A stretch of DNA of 64,000 nt from Burkholderia sp. Nafp2/4-1b (GCF_003635165.1 NZ_ML058615.1:62001-126000), one strand, 5' to 3'; positions 25,712-35,091 are shown, counted from the first letter of the stretch. Numbers and translations: made by a program. The notes: generated by a model from the letters alone, not told the origin.

Positions 25712-26311
25712 TCAGCATGCGCCGACGGGCTTCGGCCACGGGATGACGGTGAGCGAGCGGATACCCTGCGCGCCGCGCACCAGCACGCCCTCGATGTCGG
25801 CGGTCGCTGACGGCCCGCTCATCAGCACGGCGTAGTTGGCCACGAAGAACTCGTCGCGGTGATACGCGTGGTGGAGGTTGCCGACGATGTCCGCGGGGTC
25901 GAGCAGCGCGACCAGGTGCTGCGACAGATAACCGAGCGCGTTGACGTCGTATTGCACCTCGCTGAGCCAGATCGAGCCGGTTTCCGCCACGGCGAACGCC
26001 GGGCGTACGATCCCGACGTCGACGTCGTTCAGCGCGCGCGGATCGTCGATCGCCGCGAGGTCGCGGTTGCCCTCGAATTCGGGCGTCGCCGAGCAGAACA
26101 CGGATGCACCGGGAAATCGCGAGCGGACGAATGCGTCGAGCGACGTGTTTTCAGGCATCGCGCACCACGTGCCGCCGAGTCGCGCGAGCGACGCACGGAA
26201 CGTGTCGACGGCGGGCGGCAGGTTCGTATCGAACAGCGGCACGTCGGGCAGCGGCCGGGGCGTGGGGCGCACTTCGCGCAAACGGGAAAGAATCAGGTCT
26301 CGGCTGCTCAT
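25712..26311 (-). CDS. lutC: L-lactate dehydrogenase complex subunit LutC
   Basis: 199 residues, LUD domain of the LutC/YkgG type: DVDVGIVRPAFAVAETGSIWL and AVLMSGPSATADIEGVLVRGAQG are family hallmarks. With LutA and LutB it forms a cytoplasmic iron-sulphur enzyme oxidising L-lactate to pyruvate. Its start overlaps the lutB stop (ATGA). The C-terminus is close to the FUSC gene, whose start may overlap it. LutC has no cofactor motif of its own that I can see and probably has a structural role. Confidence 0.92.
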   Translation of the reverse strand: MSSRDLILSRLREVRPTPRPLPDVPLFDTNLPPAVDTFRASLARLGGTWCAMPENTSLDAFVRSRFPGASVFCSATPEFEGNRDLAAIDDPRALNDVDVGIVRPAFAVAETGSIWLSEVQYDVNALGYLSQHLVALLDPADIVGNLHHAYHRDEFFVANYAVLMSGPSATADIEGVLVRGAQGIRSLTVIPWPKPVGAC

Positions 26312-27681
26312 TTCTTGTTCCTCTTCAGATACCAGTCACGGAAAGTCTGCTCGGGCGCGTCGGGCACTTCGCGATGCTTGCCCCATACGTTGAGCGGGTT
26401 GTAGAGCACGGCGCGCGGCAGTACCGACACCGCGGTGCCGGCCGTCTTGACGGCCGCTCGGTACAGCGCCGGCCGCGACAGCACCTGCCCGGCGACTTTC
26501 ATCGCCTCCTGCTTGACGAACGGCAGTTCGTGCTGCTCGGCCACGATCTGCCGCCACTTGTAGATCTGCTCATGGATGTTGATCTTCACCGGACACACGC
26601 TGGTGCAACTGCCGTTCATCGTGGACGCGAACGGCAGCGAGCTGTACTTGCGCAGGTTGAAGGTCGGGTTGATGATCGCGCCGATCGGCCCCGAGTACAC
26701 GCCGCCATAGCTGAGGCCGCTGCTGCGGCGATAGACCGGGCACGTATTCATGCACGCGCCGCAGCGGATGCACTTCAGCGAGTACCAGAAATCGTCCATG
26801 CCGAGCCGCTCGGAGCGGCCGTTGTCGACGAGCACGAAATGCATCTCGCCGCCTTTTTTCGGGCCACGGAAGTGCGACGTGTACTGCGTGATCGGCGAGC
26901 CGATCGCGTTGCGCGACAGCATGCGCACGAACAAGCCGAGATGCTCGAGCTTCGGAATCAGTTTTTCGATGCCGATCGACGCGATGTGCAGCGGCGGCAC
27001 GTTGGCGCTGAGGTCCGCATTGCCCTCGTTCGTGCACACGGTGATGCCGCCCGTTTCGGCGACCGCGAAGTTGCATCCGGTCATGCCGGCGTCGGCGTTC
27101 AGGATCAGCGGGCGCGTGGCGTTGCGTTGCGCTTCGGCCAGTTTCGGAATGTTGCTTTCGTTCGGATCGGTGCCGATCTTCTCCGAGAAGATTTTGGCGA
27201 CGTCGGTTGCGAGCTTGTGCACGGCAGGTACGACGATGTGAGAGGGCAGCTCGTCGTCGAGCTGCTGGATCTGCTCGCCGAGGTCCGTCTCGACAACGGT
27301 AATGCCGCGCTCCTCCAGGTAGGGGCGCATCTCGCACTCCTCGGTCAGCATCGACTTGCTCTTCACCAGCAGCTTCGCGTTGCGCCGGTTCAGGATCTCG
27401 TACACGATCCGGTTATGTTCTTCGGCATCCTTCGCCCAGTGAACGACAACGCCGTTGGCGGTCGCGTTGCGCTCGAATTCCTCGAGATACTCGGGCAGGT
27501 GGGTCAGCGTGTGCTCCTTGATCGCCGATGCGAGCGTACGCAGCTCTTCCCACTCGGCGATGCCGTGCACTTCGACGTCGCGCGACGTGCGCAGCTCCCA
27601 GAGGCGCTTGTCATGGAACTGGATGTGCTTCTCGTCGGCGATGAATTTCTCGGATGCGCCGACGTGGTCTACGCGTTTCAT
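26308..27681 (-). CDS. lutB: L-lactate dehydrogenase iron-sulphur subunit LutB
   Basis: 457 residues. An N-terminal LUD domain (MTGCNFAVAETGGITVCTNEGN) is followed by a two-cluster ferredoxin region: KCIRCGACMNTCPVYRR near 308 and STMNGSCTSVCPVKI near 355. The tail resembles LutB C-terminal domains. The subunit carries [4Fe-4S] clusters passing electrons from lactate towards quinone. It is coupled to lutA by an ATGA overlap and to lutC in the same way. Length and motifs are those of the full protein; no defects are visible. Confidence 0.94.
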   Translation of the reverse strand: MKRVDHVGASEKFIADEKHIQFHDKRLWELRTSRDVEVHGIAEWEELRTLASAIKEHTLTHLPEYLEEFERNATANGVVVHWAKDAEEHNRIVYEILNRRNAKLLVKSKSMLTEECEMRPYLEERGITVVETDLGEQIQQLDDELPSHIVVPAVHKLATDVAKIFSEKIGTDPNESNIPKLAEAQRNATRPLILNADAGMTGCNFAVAETGGITVCTNEGNADLSANVPPLHIASIGIEKLIPKLEHLGLFVRMLSRNAIGSPITQYTSHFRGPKKGGEMHFVLVDNGRSERLGMDDFWYSLKCIRCGACMNTCPVYRRSSGLSYGGVYSGPIGAIINPTFNLRKYSSLPFASTMNGSCTSVCPVKINIHEQIYKWRQIVAEQHELPFVKQEAMKVAGQVLSRPALYRAAVKTAGTAVSVLPRAVLYNPLNVWGKHREVPDAPEQTFRDWYLKRNKK

Positions 27682-28421
27682 GCTCGTGCTCCATTCAGGA
27701 TCTGTGCGATGTGGATGAATTTCAGCCCGAGCGCGAGGCGATCCGAGCAACCCTTCTGATGCATCAGGCACGACGAGTCGGCCGATACGATGTATTCCGC
27801 GCCGTTGCGCTTGTGGTCGCGAACCTTGTCGGAACCCATGCGCGCCGAGACGGGTTCCTCGGACACGCAGAACGTGCCGCCGAAGCCGCAGCATTCGTCG
27901 GGACGATCGGGCTGGATGAATTCGATGCCCCTGACGCCCTTGAGTAGCGTCAGCGGCTTCGAGAAGAACGGTTCGTCAATTTCGGACATCTTCGCGGTCC
28001 GCAGCGCGCGGAGCGTGCCGCAGCTGTTGTGCAGGCCGACCTTGTGCGGGAATTCGGCCCACGGGAATTCCCGCACGTGCAGCACGTCGTGCAGGAATTC
28101 GACGAGTTCGTACGTGTTCCTGCGCACGGCCAGCGCATCGCGGGTCTGGTCGGCCGCGCTGAGGTGATCGCGCACGTGGTGCACGCAGCTGCCGCTCGGC
28201 GCGACGATGTAGTCGTAGCCGGTGAAGTTCTTCACGAACAGGTTTTCGGTCGCGGCGGCCTGTTTTTCGCAGCCGCTGTTGCCCATCGGCTGGCCGCAGC
28301 AGGTCTGGTCGAGCGGATAGTCGACGTCGCAGCCCAGGCGCTCGAGCAACTGCAGCGTGGCTATCCCGACGTCCGGGTAGAACGCGTCGATGAAACACGG
28401 AATGAAAAGGGCGACTTTCAT
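27678..28421 (-). CDS. lutA: L-lactate dehydrogenase subunit LutA (CCG-domain protein)
   Basis: 247 residues with two cysteine-rich CCG domains: DQTCCGQPMGNSGC in the first and DECCGFGGTFCV in the second, the GlpC/HdrB-type cluster-binding motif. It opens the lutABC set, with AGGA 6 bases before the ATG. The cydB stop lies only 39 bases upstream on the same strand with no evident terminator, so lactate oxidation and the bd oxidase may share a transcript. No lactate permease or lut regulator is in the window. Confidence 0.93.
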   Translation of the reverse strand: MKVALFIPCFIDAFYPDVGIATLQLLERLGCDVDYPLDQTCCGQPMGNSGCEKQAAATENLFVKNFTGYDYIVAPSGSCVHHVRDHLSAADQTRDALAVRRNTYELVEFLHDVLHVREFPWAEFPHKVGLHNSCGTLRALRTAKMSEIDEPFFSKPLTLLKGVRGIEFIQPDRPDECCGFGGTFCVSEEPVSARMGSDKVRDHKRNGAEYIVSADSSCLMHQKGCSDRLALGLKFIHIAQILNGARA

Positions 28422-28460
28422 GGGATTCCTCGGTTGAATTGAACGCTGGAAGCGAAAGCG

Positions 28461-29441
28461 TCAGTGGTACGCGTGATCGTTCGACACCCTGCCGCGGAAC
28501 ACCGAGTACGCGACGTACGTGTAGAACACGATGAATGGCATGACGAACAGCCCGGCCCCCCAGAACATGAACGTCTGGCTTGCGCGCGGCGCGGCCGCCG
28601 CATCGAGCGTCAGGTCGAACGGCACGATGAACGGCAGATACGATACGGCGAGCATCAGCACCATCGCGATGCATCCGGCGGCGGCGAACAGATAGGCCGA
28701 CGCGCCGTCGCGCCGCGCCGCGGCGGGCACGTAAAGGAACGCCACGCATGCGGCGACGGGCAGCACGAACAGCAGCGGATGCAGGAGCCAGCGCGTTTCG
28801 ACGGTTGTCTCGGTGAGCAGCGTCGACGCGAGGATCGACAGCACGAACAGTGCGGTGATCGGCGCGAGCCGGGCGATCGCGTCGCGGCCGATGCGCTGCG
28901 ATGCGTGTTGCCCCTTCAATACCAGCCACCCGGAGCCGAGCAGCGCATAGCCGAGCGCGAGGCTGACGCCGCACCAGAGCGAGAACGGCGAACACCATTC
29001 GAAGCCGTTGCCCGCGTAGCGCAGGTGGTCGACCGGTAGCCCTTGCGCGTAGGTGCCCACGCACACACCCTGCATCACGCTGGCGAGCAGCGAGCCGACG
29101 AACAGCAGCACGTCCCAGATCCGGCGCGAACGCACGGCCTTGTGGCGAAATTCGATCGCGACACCGCGCATGATCAGACCCGCGAGCATCAGGCAGAGCG
29201 GCGCGTACAGGGCCGGCAGCACGATCGAATACACCGACGGAAACGCGCCGAACAGGATCGTGCCGGCAATGACGAGCCACGTGCCGTTGCCGTCCCACAC
29301 CGGTGCGATCGACGCGATCATCTCGTCGCGCGCATCGCTGGCGAAGGGCGTCAGCATGCCGACGCCGAGATCGAACCCGTCGAGCATCAGGTACGCGACG
29401 AGCGCGAACGCGAGCTCGACGAACCAGAACCAGTTCATCAT
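28461..29441 (-). CDS. cydB: Cytochrome bd ubiquinol oxidase subunit II
   Basis: 326 residues with about eight membrane helices. It shows the CydB N-terminus (FVELAFALVAYLMLDGFDLGVGML), the DGNGTWLVIAGTILFGAFP segment, and a late hydrophobic block ending in YVAYSVFRG. Subunit II packs against CydA in the oxygen-reducing quinol oxidase of the inner membrane. The start at 29441 is chosen from the tandem ATGATG because AGGAG lies 7 bases upstream. It is 11 bases after cydA. The length is below that of E. coli CydB (379), as in the cyanide-insensitive (CioB) group. Confidence 0.93.
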   Translation of the reverse strand: MMNWFWFVELAFALVAYLMLDGFDLGVGMLTPFASDARDEMIASIAPVWDGNGTWLVIAGTILFGAFPSVYSIVLPALYAPLCLMLAGLIMRGVAIEFRHKAVRSRRIWDVLLFVGSLLASVMQGVCVGTYAQGLPVDHLRYAGNGFEWCSPFSLWCGVSLALGYALLGSGWLVLKGQHASQRIGRDAIARLAPITALFVLSILASTLLTETTVETRWLLHPLLFVLPVAACVAFLYVPAAARRDGASAYLFAAAGCIAMVLMLAVSYLPFIVPFDLTLDAAAAPRASQTFMFWGAGLFVMPFIVFYTYVAYSVFRGRVSNDHAYH

Positions 29442-29452
29442 TGAAGTTCTCC

Positions 29453-30850
29453 TTATCGAATCTTGAGGACGTCGCGGTGCGCCGCGGGCACGTGCGTTCG
29501 TTGGATGACGTGCCCGTTCCAGACGGTCAGCACGTCGCCGATGGCGAGGCCGCGCCGCACGATGCGTACGATGTAGTACACGCCGAAGCAGAAGATGAAC
29601 GCGTAGAGGGCGACGAACAGCGCGAGCGTCGCGGCCGCGAGGTGCGCGGTCAGCCCCGGCGTAAGCGCGTCCGCGGTGCGCAGCACGCCCCATACGGCCC
29701 AGGGCTGCCGCCCGACTTCGGCCGTGAACCATCCGGCCAGGATCGCGATGAAGCCGAGCGGAAAGCTGAATGCGAGCGGCCAGAGCAACCAGCGCCGTCG
29801 TTCGAGCCGGCCGCGCCGGGCCGCGAGGGTGCCCGCCCACGCAAGCGCCAGCATGATCAGCCCGCAGCCGGCCATCACGCGGAATGCGAAGAATGGAATC
29901 AGTACCGGCGGCCGGTCGGCGGCGGCAAAATCGGTGAGGCCGACTTCGCGCGAGTCGAACGAACTCGATGCAATCAGGCTGCCGAGCACCGGTACCTTCC
30001 ATTCGAAGCGGTTGCGCTCGTGTGCGGCATCGGGAATGGCGAAGATCACTTCGGCGGCAGGCTGCTCGTCGGCCCATCGTCCCTCGACCGCGGCGAACTT
30101 GGCCGGCTGGTCGTCGTGCAGATAGTCGCCGGTCAGGTGACCGAACAGGATCTGCAGCGGGACGAGCGCGGCGGCGAGGGTCACGGACATCCGGACCATG
30201 ACCGTGGCTTCGACGCGGTAGCGGTCCTTCAGCAGATAGGCCGCGCCGACGGCAGCCACGCAGAACGCGGTCGTGAGGTACGCACCCAGCAGCATGTGCG
30301 GGAATCGGACCCACACGACATGGTTGAAGATGATCGCCGCCCAGTCGGTCGGCACGAATATGCCGTTTTGTACGACGTATCCGACGGGATGCTGCATCCA
30401 CGAGTTGTTGACGAGGATCCAGAACGCGGACATCGTCGTGCCGGCCGCGACGAGAATGCACGACGTCAGATAGAACCACGGCCGCACACGCGCGCGCCCC
30501 AACAGCATCACACCGAAAAACGTCGCCTCGAGCGCGAACGCGGTAAACGATTCGTAAGTGAGCAGCGGCCCCTGGATCGGGCCGCTCGCGCGCGACAGCT
30601 CGCTCCAGTTCGTGCCGAACTGGAAGGCCATCACGATGCCCGAGACCACGCCCATGCCGAACGCGACGCCGAAAATCTTCAGCCAGAACTCGAACACGCG
30701 GCGATACACGCGATTGCCCGTCGCGACGGACATGGCCTCGAGTACCGCGAGCCACGCCGCGAGCCCGATCGTGAAGGACGGGAAGATGATGTGAAAAGAG
30801 ACCGTCGCCGCGAACTGGATTCGGGACAACAGTAGTGCCGTGGCTTCCAT
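29453..30850 (-). CDS. cydA: Cytochrome bd ubiquinol oxidase subunit I (short Q-loop, CioA type)
   Basis: 465 residues with about nine membrane helices. The haem b595 ligand His is about residue 20 (SFHIIFPSFTIG). The b558 region around VRFPHMLLGAY and the segment GWFTAEVGRQPWAVWG are conserved. E. coli CydA is 522 residues with a long Q-loop; this one is shorter, as in CioA proteins, which often resist cyanide (family knowledge). It oxidises quinol and reduces oxygen at high affinity. The Shine-Dalgarno GGAG lies in one arm of a 9-base inverted repeat (30858-30886), so translation may be controlled. Confidence 0.93.
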   Translation of the reverse strand: MEATALLLSRIQFAATVSFHIIFPSFTIGLAAWLAVLEAMSVATGNRVYRRVFEFWLKIFGVAFGMGVVSGIVMAFQFGTNWSELSRASGPIQGPLLTYESFTAFALEATFFGVMLLGRARVRPWFYLTSCILVAAGTTMSAFWILVNNSWMQHPVGYVVQNGIFVPTDWAAIIFNHVVWVRFPHMLLGAYLTTAFCVAAVGAAYLLKDRYRVEATVMVRMSVTLAAALVPLQILFGHLTGDYLHDDQPAKFAAVEGRWADEQPAAEVIFAIPDAAHERNRFEWKVPVLGSLIASSSFDSREVGLTDFAAADRPPVLIPFFAFRVMAGCGLIMLALAWAGTLAARRGRLERRRWLLWPLAFSFPLGFIAILAGWFTAEVGRQPWAVWGVLRTADALTPGLTAHLAAATLALFVALYAFIFCFGVYYIVRIVRRGLAIGDVLTVWNGHVIQRTHVPAAHRDVLKIR

Positions 30851-30857
30851 GCGTGGG

Positions 30858-30886
30858 CTCCATTGCGAGATTGCATTGCAATGGAG
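30858..30886 (-). promoter_or_regulatory. Hairpin sequestering the cydA ribosome site
   Basis: Read on the minus strand, CTCCATTGC, an 11-base loop and GCAATGGAG form a perfect 9-base stem, 7 bases before the cydA ATG. The GGAG of the second arm is the ribosome site, so the folded form would hide it. A second palindrome, ATTGCA-T-TGCAAT (30870-30882), lies inside, so a DNA operator is an alternative reading. Confidence 0.55.
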
Positions 30887-30983
30887 TGTCGGCGCGGGGT
30901 GTTGCTCGCGCGTTGCAGATTGCGGCGGCTACGTTACATTTGAAATGGAACGCGGTGCCGATTGGGCCGATCGCGTCGTGGTG

Positions 30984-32735
30984 TCAGCGCAGCACGCGGG
31001 CAAGCGCGTCGGCGAGGTCGCGCGGCTTCAGCGGCTTGCGCAGCACCATCCTCACGCCGAGCGCGCGCGCTTCACGCTCGAGCGCCGGCGTGCTGAAGCC
31101 GCTGCACAGGATGACCGGCAGGTCCGTGCGCCGGCCGGCGATGCGCGCCGCGAGCTGGAGGCCGGTCAGATTCGGCATCGTATGGTCGGTCACGACGACA
31201 TCGAAGCGGGCCGGATCGGCGTTCACCGCATCCCACGCGGCCTCGCTCGACGAAAATCCGACCGGCTCGTATCCGAGATCGGCCAGCACGTCTTCTCCGA
31301 GGCGCACGAGTGCCTCTTCGTCGTCAATCAGCAGCACCAACTGCCCGTTTCCGCGAGGCGGCGGGTTCCCGTCGGCCCGCGGCGCCGGGCGTGCGTCGGC
31401 GGCGGGCAGATAGACGTCGAAACGCGCGCCTTCCCCCGGCGTGGAGCGCACGTCGACGGCGCCCCCGTGTTCGCGGACGATACCGTCGACGAGCGACAGC
31501 CCGAGACCGGTCCCCTCGCCGGCGGCGCGCGTCGTGAAGAACGGGTTGAAGATGCGTTCCAGGATATCGGCCGGAATGCCGCAACCGTCGTCCGCGACGG
31601 TGAGCCGCACGAAACGGGCGGCGCGCAGCGCACCGTGCGACAGCGAGCGCGGTGTGTCGACGCTGACGACATCGAGTTCGACGCGCAGCGTGCCGCCCGA
31701 TGGCATCGCATGGGCCGCGTTGCCGCAGAGGTTCATCACGACCTGATGCAGATGCGTGGCGTCGCCCAGCACGTACGCATCGCGGGCGCTCACGCGCACG
31801 TCGAGCGTGACGTGCGGCGGCAGCGTCGCGCGCACGAGCTCCATCGTCTCGTCGACCACCGCGCCGACGTCTACCGGCTCCCTCGCCGTCGGGCCGCTGC
31901 GACTGAATGTGAGGATGCGCTCGACCAGCAGCCGTGCCCGTTCTCCGGCCTTCAGCACCTGCTCGATGTAGCGGTGCGCGGGCGCGTCGGGTGCGACGCT
32001 GACGAGCGCGCGATCGCCGAAGCCGAGAATCGCGGCGAGGATGTTGTTGAAGTCGTGCGCGACGCCGCCGGCGAAGGTGCCGAGCGCTTCGAGCTTCTGC
32101 GACTGACGCAGTTGGCGTTCCAGGCCGTGTCGCGCTTCTTCATCGGCCAGGCGCTGCGTGATGTCCTCGACGGTCGCGATGATCAGGTCTTCCGCGTCCG
32201 TGTCGGACGGCTGATGAGCCGAGAATACGCGCGCGACGCTCATGTCGGTCCACACGACGCGGCCGTCGCGATGCACGTAACGCTTTTGAAATCTGACGCG
32301 GTCCTGGCCGTGCACCAGCTGGTCGATGTGCGCCTGCGTGAGGGCCCGATCGTCGGGGTGCGTGATGTCCGACGCGCGCCGCTCGGACAATTCGCGATCG
32401 CTGTAGCCGACCATCTGCTGAAACGCCGGATTCGCCATCAGGTAGCGGTCGTGCGCACGCAGCACCAGGATCCCGACGGGCGCGTTCTCGAACACCGTGC
32501 GCCAGCGCTGCTCGCTGGCGCGCATGGCCCGGTTCGCATGTTCCAGACGCCGCATGTAGGCAGTCAGCACATACATCAGCAGAATCACGCACACGCTTAC
32601 GGCGCCGACGCGAAACGCCGTGTCGCGCGCAAAGGCGACCAGCACGAGCAGCACGGCGAGACACGCGGCCAGCATCATGGCCCGGTAGCGCCGCGCGCGC
32701 CACAGCGTTCGATGATAGGGCGAGTTGTTCGGCAT
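30984..32735 (-). CDS. PAS hybrid sensor histidine kinase with C-terminal receiver
   Basis: 583 residues. Two membrane helices lie near the N-terminus (about 20-37 and 43-60) with almost no periplasmic loop. A PAS domain follows (about 72-200, NAPVGILVLRAHDR, ENAP start). HisKA has H in FAGGVAHDFNNILAAILGFG, then HATPase (NLCGNAAHAM, DDGCGIP, GTGLGLSL), then a receiver (Asp in VVVTDHTMPNLTG). The signal is probably sensed by the PAS domain or at the membrane. It lies 143 bases after an OmpR-type regulator on the same strand, the likely partner. The C-terminal receiver may act as a phosphatase sink or relay. Confidence 0.9.
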   Translation of the reverse strand: MPNNSPYHRTLWRARRYRAMMLAACLAVLLVLVAFARDTAFRVGAVSVCVILLMYVLTAYMRRLEHANRAMRASEQRWRTVFENAPVGILVLRAHDRYLMANPAFQQMVGYSDRELSERRASDITHPDDRALTQAHIDQLVHGQDRVRFQKRYVHRDGRVVWTDMSVARVFSAHQPSDTDAEDLIIATVEDITQRLADEEARHGLERQLRQSQKLEALGTFAGGVAHDFNNILAAILGFGDRALVSVAPDAPAHRYIEQVLKAGERARLLVERILTFSRSGPTAREPVDVGAVVDETMELVRATLPPHVTLDVRVSARDAYVLGDATHLHQVVMNLCGNAAHAMPSGGTLRVELDVVSVDTPRSLSHGALRAARFVRLTVADDGCGIPADILERIFNPFFTTRAAGEGTGLGLSLVDGIVREHGGAVDVRSTPGEGARFDVYLPAADARPAPRADGNPPPRGNGQLVLLIDDEEALVRLGEDVLADLGYEPVGFSSSEAAWDAVNADPARFDVVVTDHTMPNLTGLQLAARIAGRRTDLPVILCSGFSTPALEREARALGVRMVLRKPLKPRDLADALARVLR

Positions 32736-32878
32736 CGGCGTTCAGTCCTGCTTCGGCGGCGCGGCGGCACGAGCGGATGCTGCCGGAGCCGCGCGGCTTG
32801 CGGGCGGTGTCGGCAGTCCCGTTGTGTCGCTTTCGGCGCACGCCGTGCAGGCCGTGCGCGCACGCGGCATGTGCCCGC

Positions 32879-33640
32879 TCACACCGGCGTTCCGTTCGTC
32901 CATCCCGCCGCCGCGCTCAACCGGGTGACCGGCACGTCCAGCACGTAGCCCGCGCCGCGCACGGTGCGGATGAAGACTGGATGCGACGGGTCGGGCTCGA
33001 TCTTGCGGCGCAGGCGCAGGATCTGGACGTCGATCGACCGGTCGTACACGTCGTCGTACAGCCGGCTGGATTCGAGCAGCTGGTCGCGGGACAGCACGCG
33101 CCCGGGCGCTGCCAGAAACGCATTGAGCAGACAGAATTCGCCGTTGGTGAGTTCGACCGGCGTGCCCGCCGGATCCGTGAGCCGCCGGGTGCCGACGTTC
33201 AGTTCCCAGCCGCTGAACCGGTATGCGCGCGCGTCGTTGCTCCGCCCGGCGGCCGGGACGGTCGCACCGGCCCGCCTGAGCAATGCGCGGATGCGCGCGA
33301 GCAGTTCGCGGTTGCTGAACGGCTTGGTCAGGTAGTCGTCGGCGCCGAGTTCGAGCGCCATCACGCGGTCGGCTTCGTCACGTTTGCCGGATACGATGAA
33401 GATCGGCAGGTTCGAGCGCGCGCGCAACTCGCGGGCGATCTGCACGCCGTCTTCACCCGGCATGCGCAGATCGAGAATCACGAGATCGATGGCGAAGGCT
33501 TCCAGCGCTCGCGCCATCTCCTGGCCGGAAGCGGCAACCGTCACGCGGATATCGTTATCGGACAGGTAGCCGGACAACAGTTCGCGGATCGCCGGATCGT
33601 CGTCGACGACCAGCACGTGAGGAAGATTGGCGTCCGTCAT
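32879..33640 (-). CDS. OmpR/PhoB-family response regulator
   Basis: 253 residues: receiver domain (VLVVDDDPAIRELL, phospho-Asp in LVILDLRMPGEDG, Lys in DDYLTKPF) joined to an OmpR winged helix (LTNGEFCLLNAFLAAPGRVLSRDQLL ... VFIRTVRGAGYVLDVP). Full length for the family. It precedes the hybrid kinase gene and probably forms a pair with it. A perfect TATAAT on the minus strand at 33671-33676 would give transcription starting about 25 bases before the ATG. The target genes are unknown; the neighbouring cyd and guanidine genes are only positional candidates. Confidence 0.9.
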   Translation of the reverse strand: MTDANLPHVLVVDDDPAIRELLSGYLSDNDIRVTVAASGQEMARALEAFAIDLVILDLRMPGEDGVQIARELRARSNLPIFIVSGKRDEADRVMALELGADDYLTKPFSNRELLARIRALLRRAGATVPAAGRSNDARAYRFSGWELNVGTRRLTDPAGTPVELTNGEFCLLNAFLAAPGRVLSRDQLLESSRLYDDVYDRSIDVQILRLRRKIEPDPSHPVFIRTVRGAGYVLDVPVTRLSAAAGWTNGTPV

Positions 33641-33670
33641 TGCGCGGAGATTCGTCGGGGAACGGCTGGA

Positions 33671-33676
33671 ATTATA
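33671..33676 (-). promoter_or_regulatory. -10 box of the two-component operon
   Basis: TATAAT on the minus strand, 30 bases before the response-regulator ATG. It sits inside a small inverted repeat (CGGCT 33663-33667 / AGCCG 33676-33680). No convincing -35 hexamer is visible at 16-18 bases, so an activator may be needed. Confidence 0.45.
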
Positions 33677-33927
33677 GCCGCGTCCTGCAGCGGCTCGTCG
33701 CACGGTGCGTGCTGTGCGCCGACACGCGGCAGCGCAACGCCGGCCGCTTTCGCCGGGCGATTTCACCGCTGCACCGACCGGTTGATCGGCGGTTGCCGCC
33801 TGGCCGGTTCGCATCGCCCCGGCGGCGCAACCGGCGCGGCAATCAACCGCGCGCCGTCGCAGGCGTGCGACCGGATCGGAGTTGTCCACCGGCGCGGCGT
33901 GCCGCCGCGCTGGCGGGCGTGCTGCCG

Positions 33928-34950
33928 TCAATGCGCGTCGCTGAACCGCGGATCGATATACGCGTCGACGTCCTGAGACTGCTTGTACACGGCGTTACGC
34001 ACGTTGAACGCATTCGCATTGCGCGTCGACCCGTAGATCGAATCGAGCCCGTCGCCCTTGTGGAACGCACGCTTCGCGGCCGCCTCGTCGAGCAGGTGCG
34101 TGCCCTTCAGCAGCGGAAGGTATTGCGCCGGCGCGAGTCCGACACGCGCCGACATGATCTTGACCGCGTCGGCCTGCGTCTTCGGATCGTTGATGTACGC
34201 GACGCAGCGATACCAGACCTTGACGACCTTCGCCCAGTCGGCGCGGCGCGCGGCGAGGCTCGCCGGCGCGACCGTGATCGCATCGTAGATCAGCCCCGGC
34301 GCATCCGCCGACGTGAAGATGGCCCGTGCGCCCGGCGCGCGCTTCAACGCCTCGCCGGCGTTCGGTTGCCAGGCGGCCACCGCCGCGATGTCGGCCGACG
34401 AGCCGAGCACTTGCGGCAACTCGTTGGTTTTCGCATTCACGAGCGTGACGTCGCCGTCCTTGAGCCCGTGCTTCTGCAGCGCGGTTTCGAGCAGCAGATG
34501 ATCGACCAGGCCGAGCTCGACGCCGACCTTCTTGCCCTTCAGCGCCTCGACGGTGCGCAGCGGCGGCTTCGCGACGATCATGTCGTTGCCGGCCGAATAG
34601 TCGGTCAGCAGGATCATCACGTTCTTCGCGCCGGATGCGCCCGTCACGAGCGCATCGCCGTTGGTCGCCGCGACCGCATCCAGCTTGCCGGCGGAAAACG
34701 CGTCGAGCGACGCCGAATAATCGAACCATTCGAAGTCGACGTCGACGCCGGCCTCCTTGAACCAGCCCTTGTCGAGCGCGACCTGGAAGGCGACCCAGCC
34801 CGGCCAGTCGCTGTAGCCGATCTTGAGCGGTGCGGCAGCCTGCGCGGCAGGCGCCGCCCATAGCGCGGCAGCCGCGGCGGCGGCGCCCAGTGCATGACGG
34901 ATGAAACGGAAGGACGGCAGGCGGCGGAACGCCGGGGCGGGACGGGTCAT
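33928..34950 (-). CDS. ABC transporter substrate-binding protein, probably for guanidine (NrtA/TauA-like)
   Basis: 340 residues. The signal peptide has a basic N-terminus, a poly-Ala core and a cut after about ALWAAPAAQA. The mature part is an NMT1/SsuA-like fold (LKIGYSDWPGWVAFQVALDKGWFKEAGVDV). Transcription comes from a guanidine-I riboswitch 141 bases upstream. The matching permease and ATPase lie at the end of the rightward operon with its own riboswitch, so together they form one importer. Members are usually named urea transporters; the riboswitch favours guanidine. The start at 34950 gives a proper signal peptide, with TGGAGA 7 bases upstream. An in-frame ATG at 35085 right after the riboswitch would add 45 residues. 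Confidence 0.82.
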   Translation of the reverse strand: MTRPAPAFRRLPSFRFIRHALGAAAAAAALWAAPAAQAAAPLKIGYSDWPGWVAFQVALDKGWFKEAGVDVDFEWFDYSASLDAFSAGKLDAVAATNGDALVTGASGAKNVMILLTDYSAGNDMIVAKPPLRTVEALKGKKVGVELGLVDHLLLETALQKHGLKDGDVTLVNAKTNELPQVLGSSADIAAVAAWQPNAGEALKRAPGARAIFTSADAPGLIYDAITVAPASLAARRADWAKVVKVWYRCVAYINDPKTQADAVKIMSARVGLAPAQYLPLLKGTHLLDEAAAKRAFHKGDGLDSIYGSTRNANAFNVRNAVYKQSQDVDAYIDPRFSDAH

Positions 34951-34989
34951 CGTTGTTCTCCAGGAGACCGGGATCGGGATCGTCGATAC

Positions 34990-35013
34990 GGACCGTGCGC
35001 GAGCACACGGTCC
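34990..35013 (-). other. Stable hairpin in the leader of the binding-protein gene
   Basis: GGACCGTG and CACGGTCC pair perfectly around an 8-base loop, between the riboswitch and the ATG at 34950. No U-run follows, so it is not a clear intrinsic terminator. It may shape the expression platform or stabilise the mRNA. Confidence 0.4.
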
Positions 35014-35091
35014 GGCTGCGTGACCGGTTCCTGCGGATGCGGAACGAACGAAGCGGCCACGGAGAGGCGCGACGGCCGTTGCCATCGCCAA

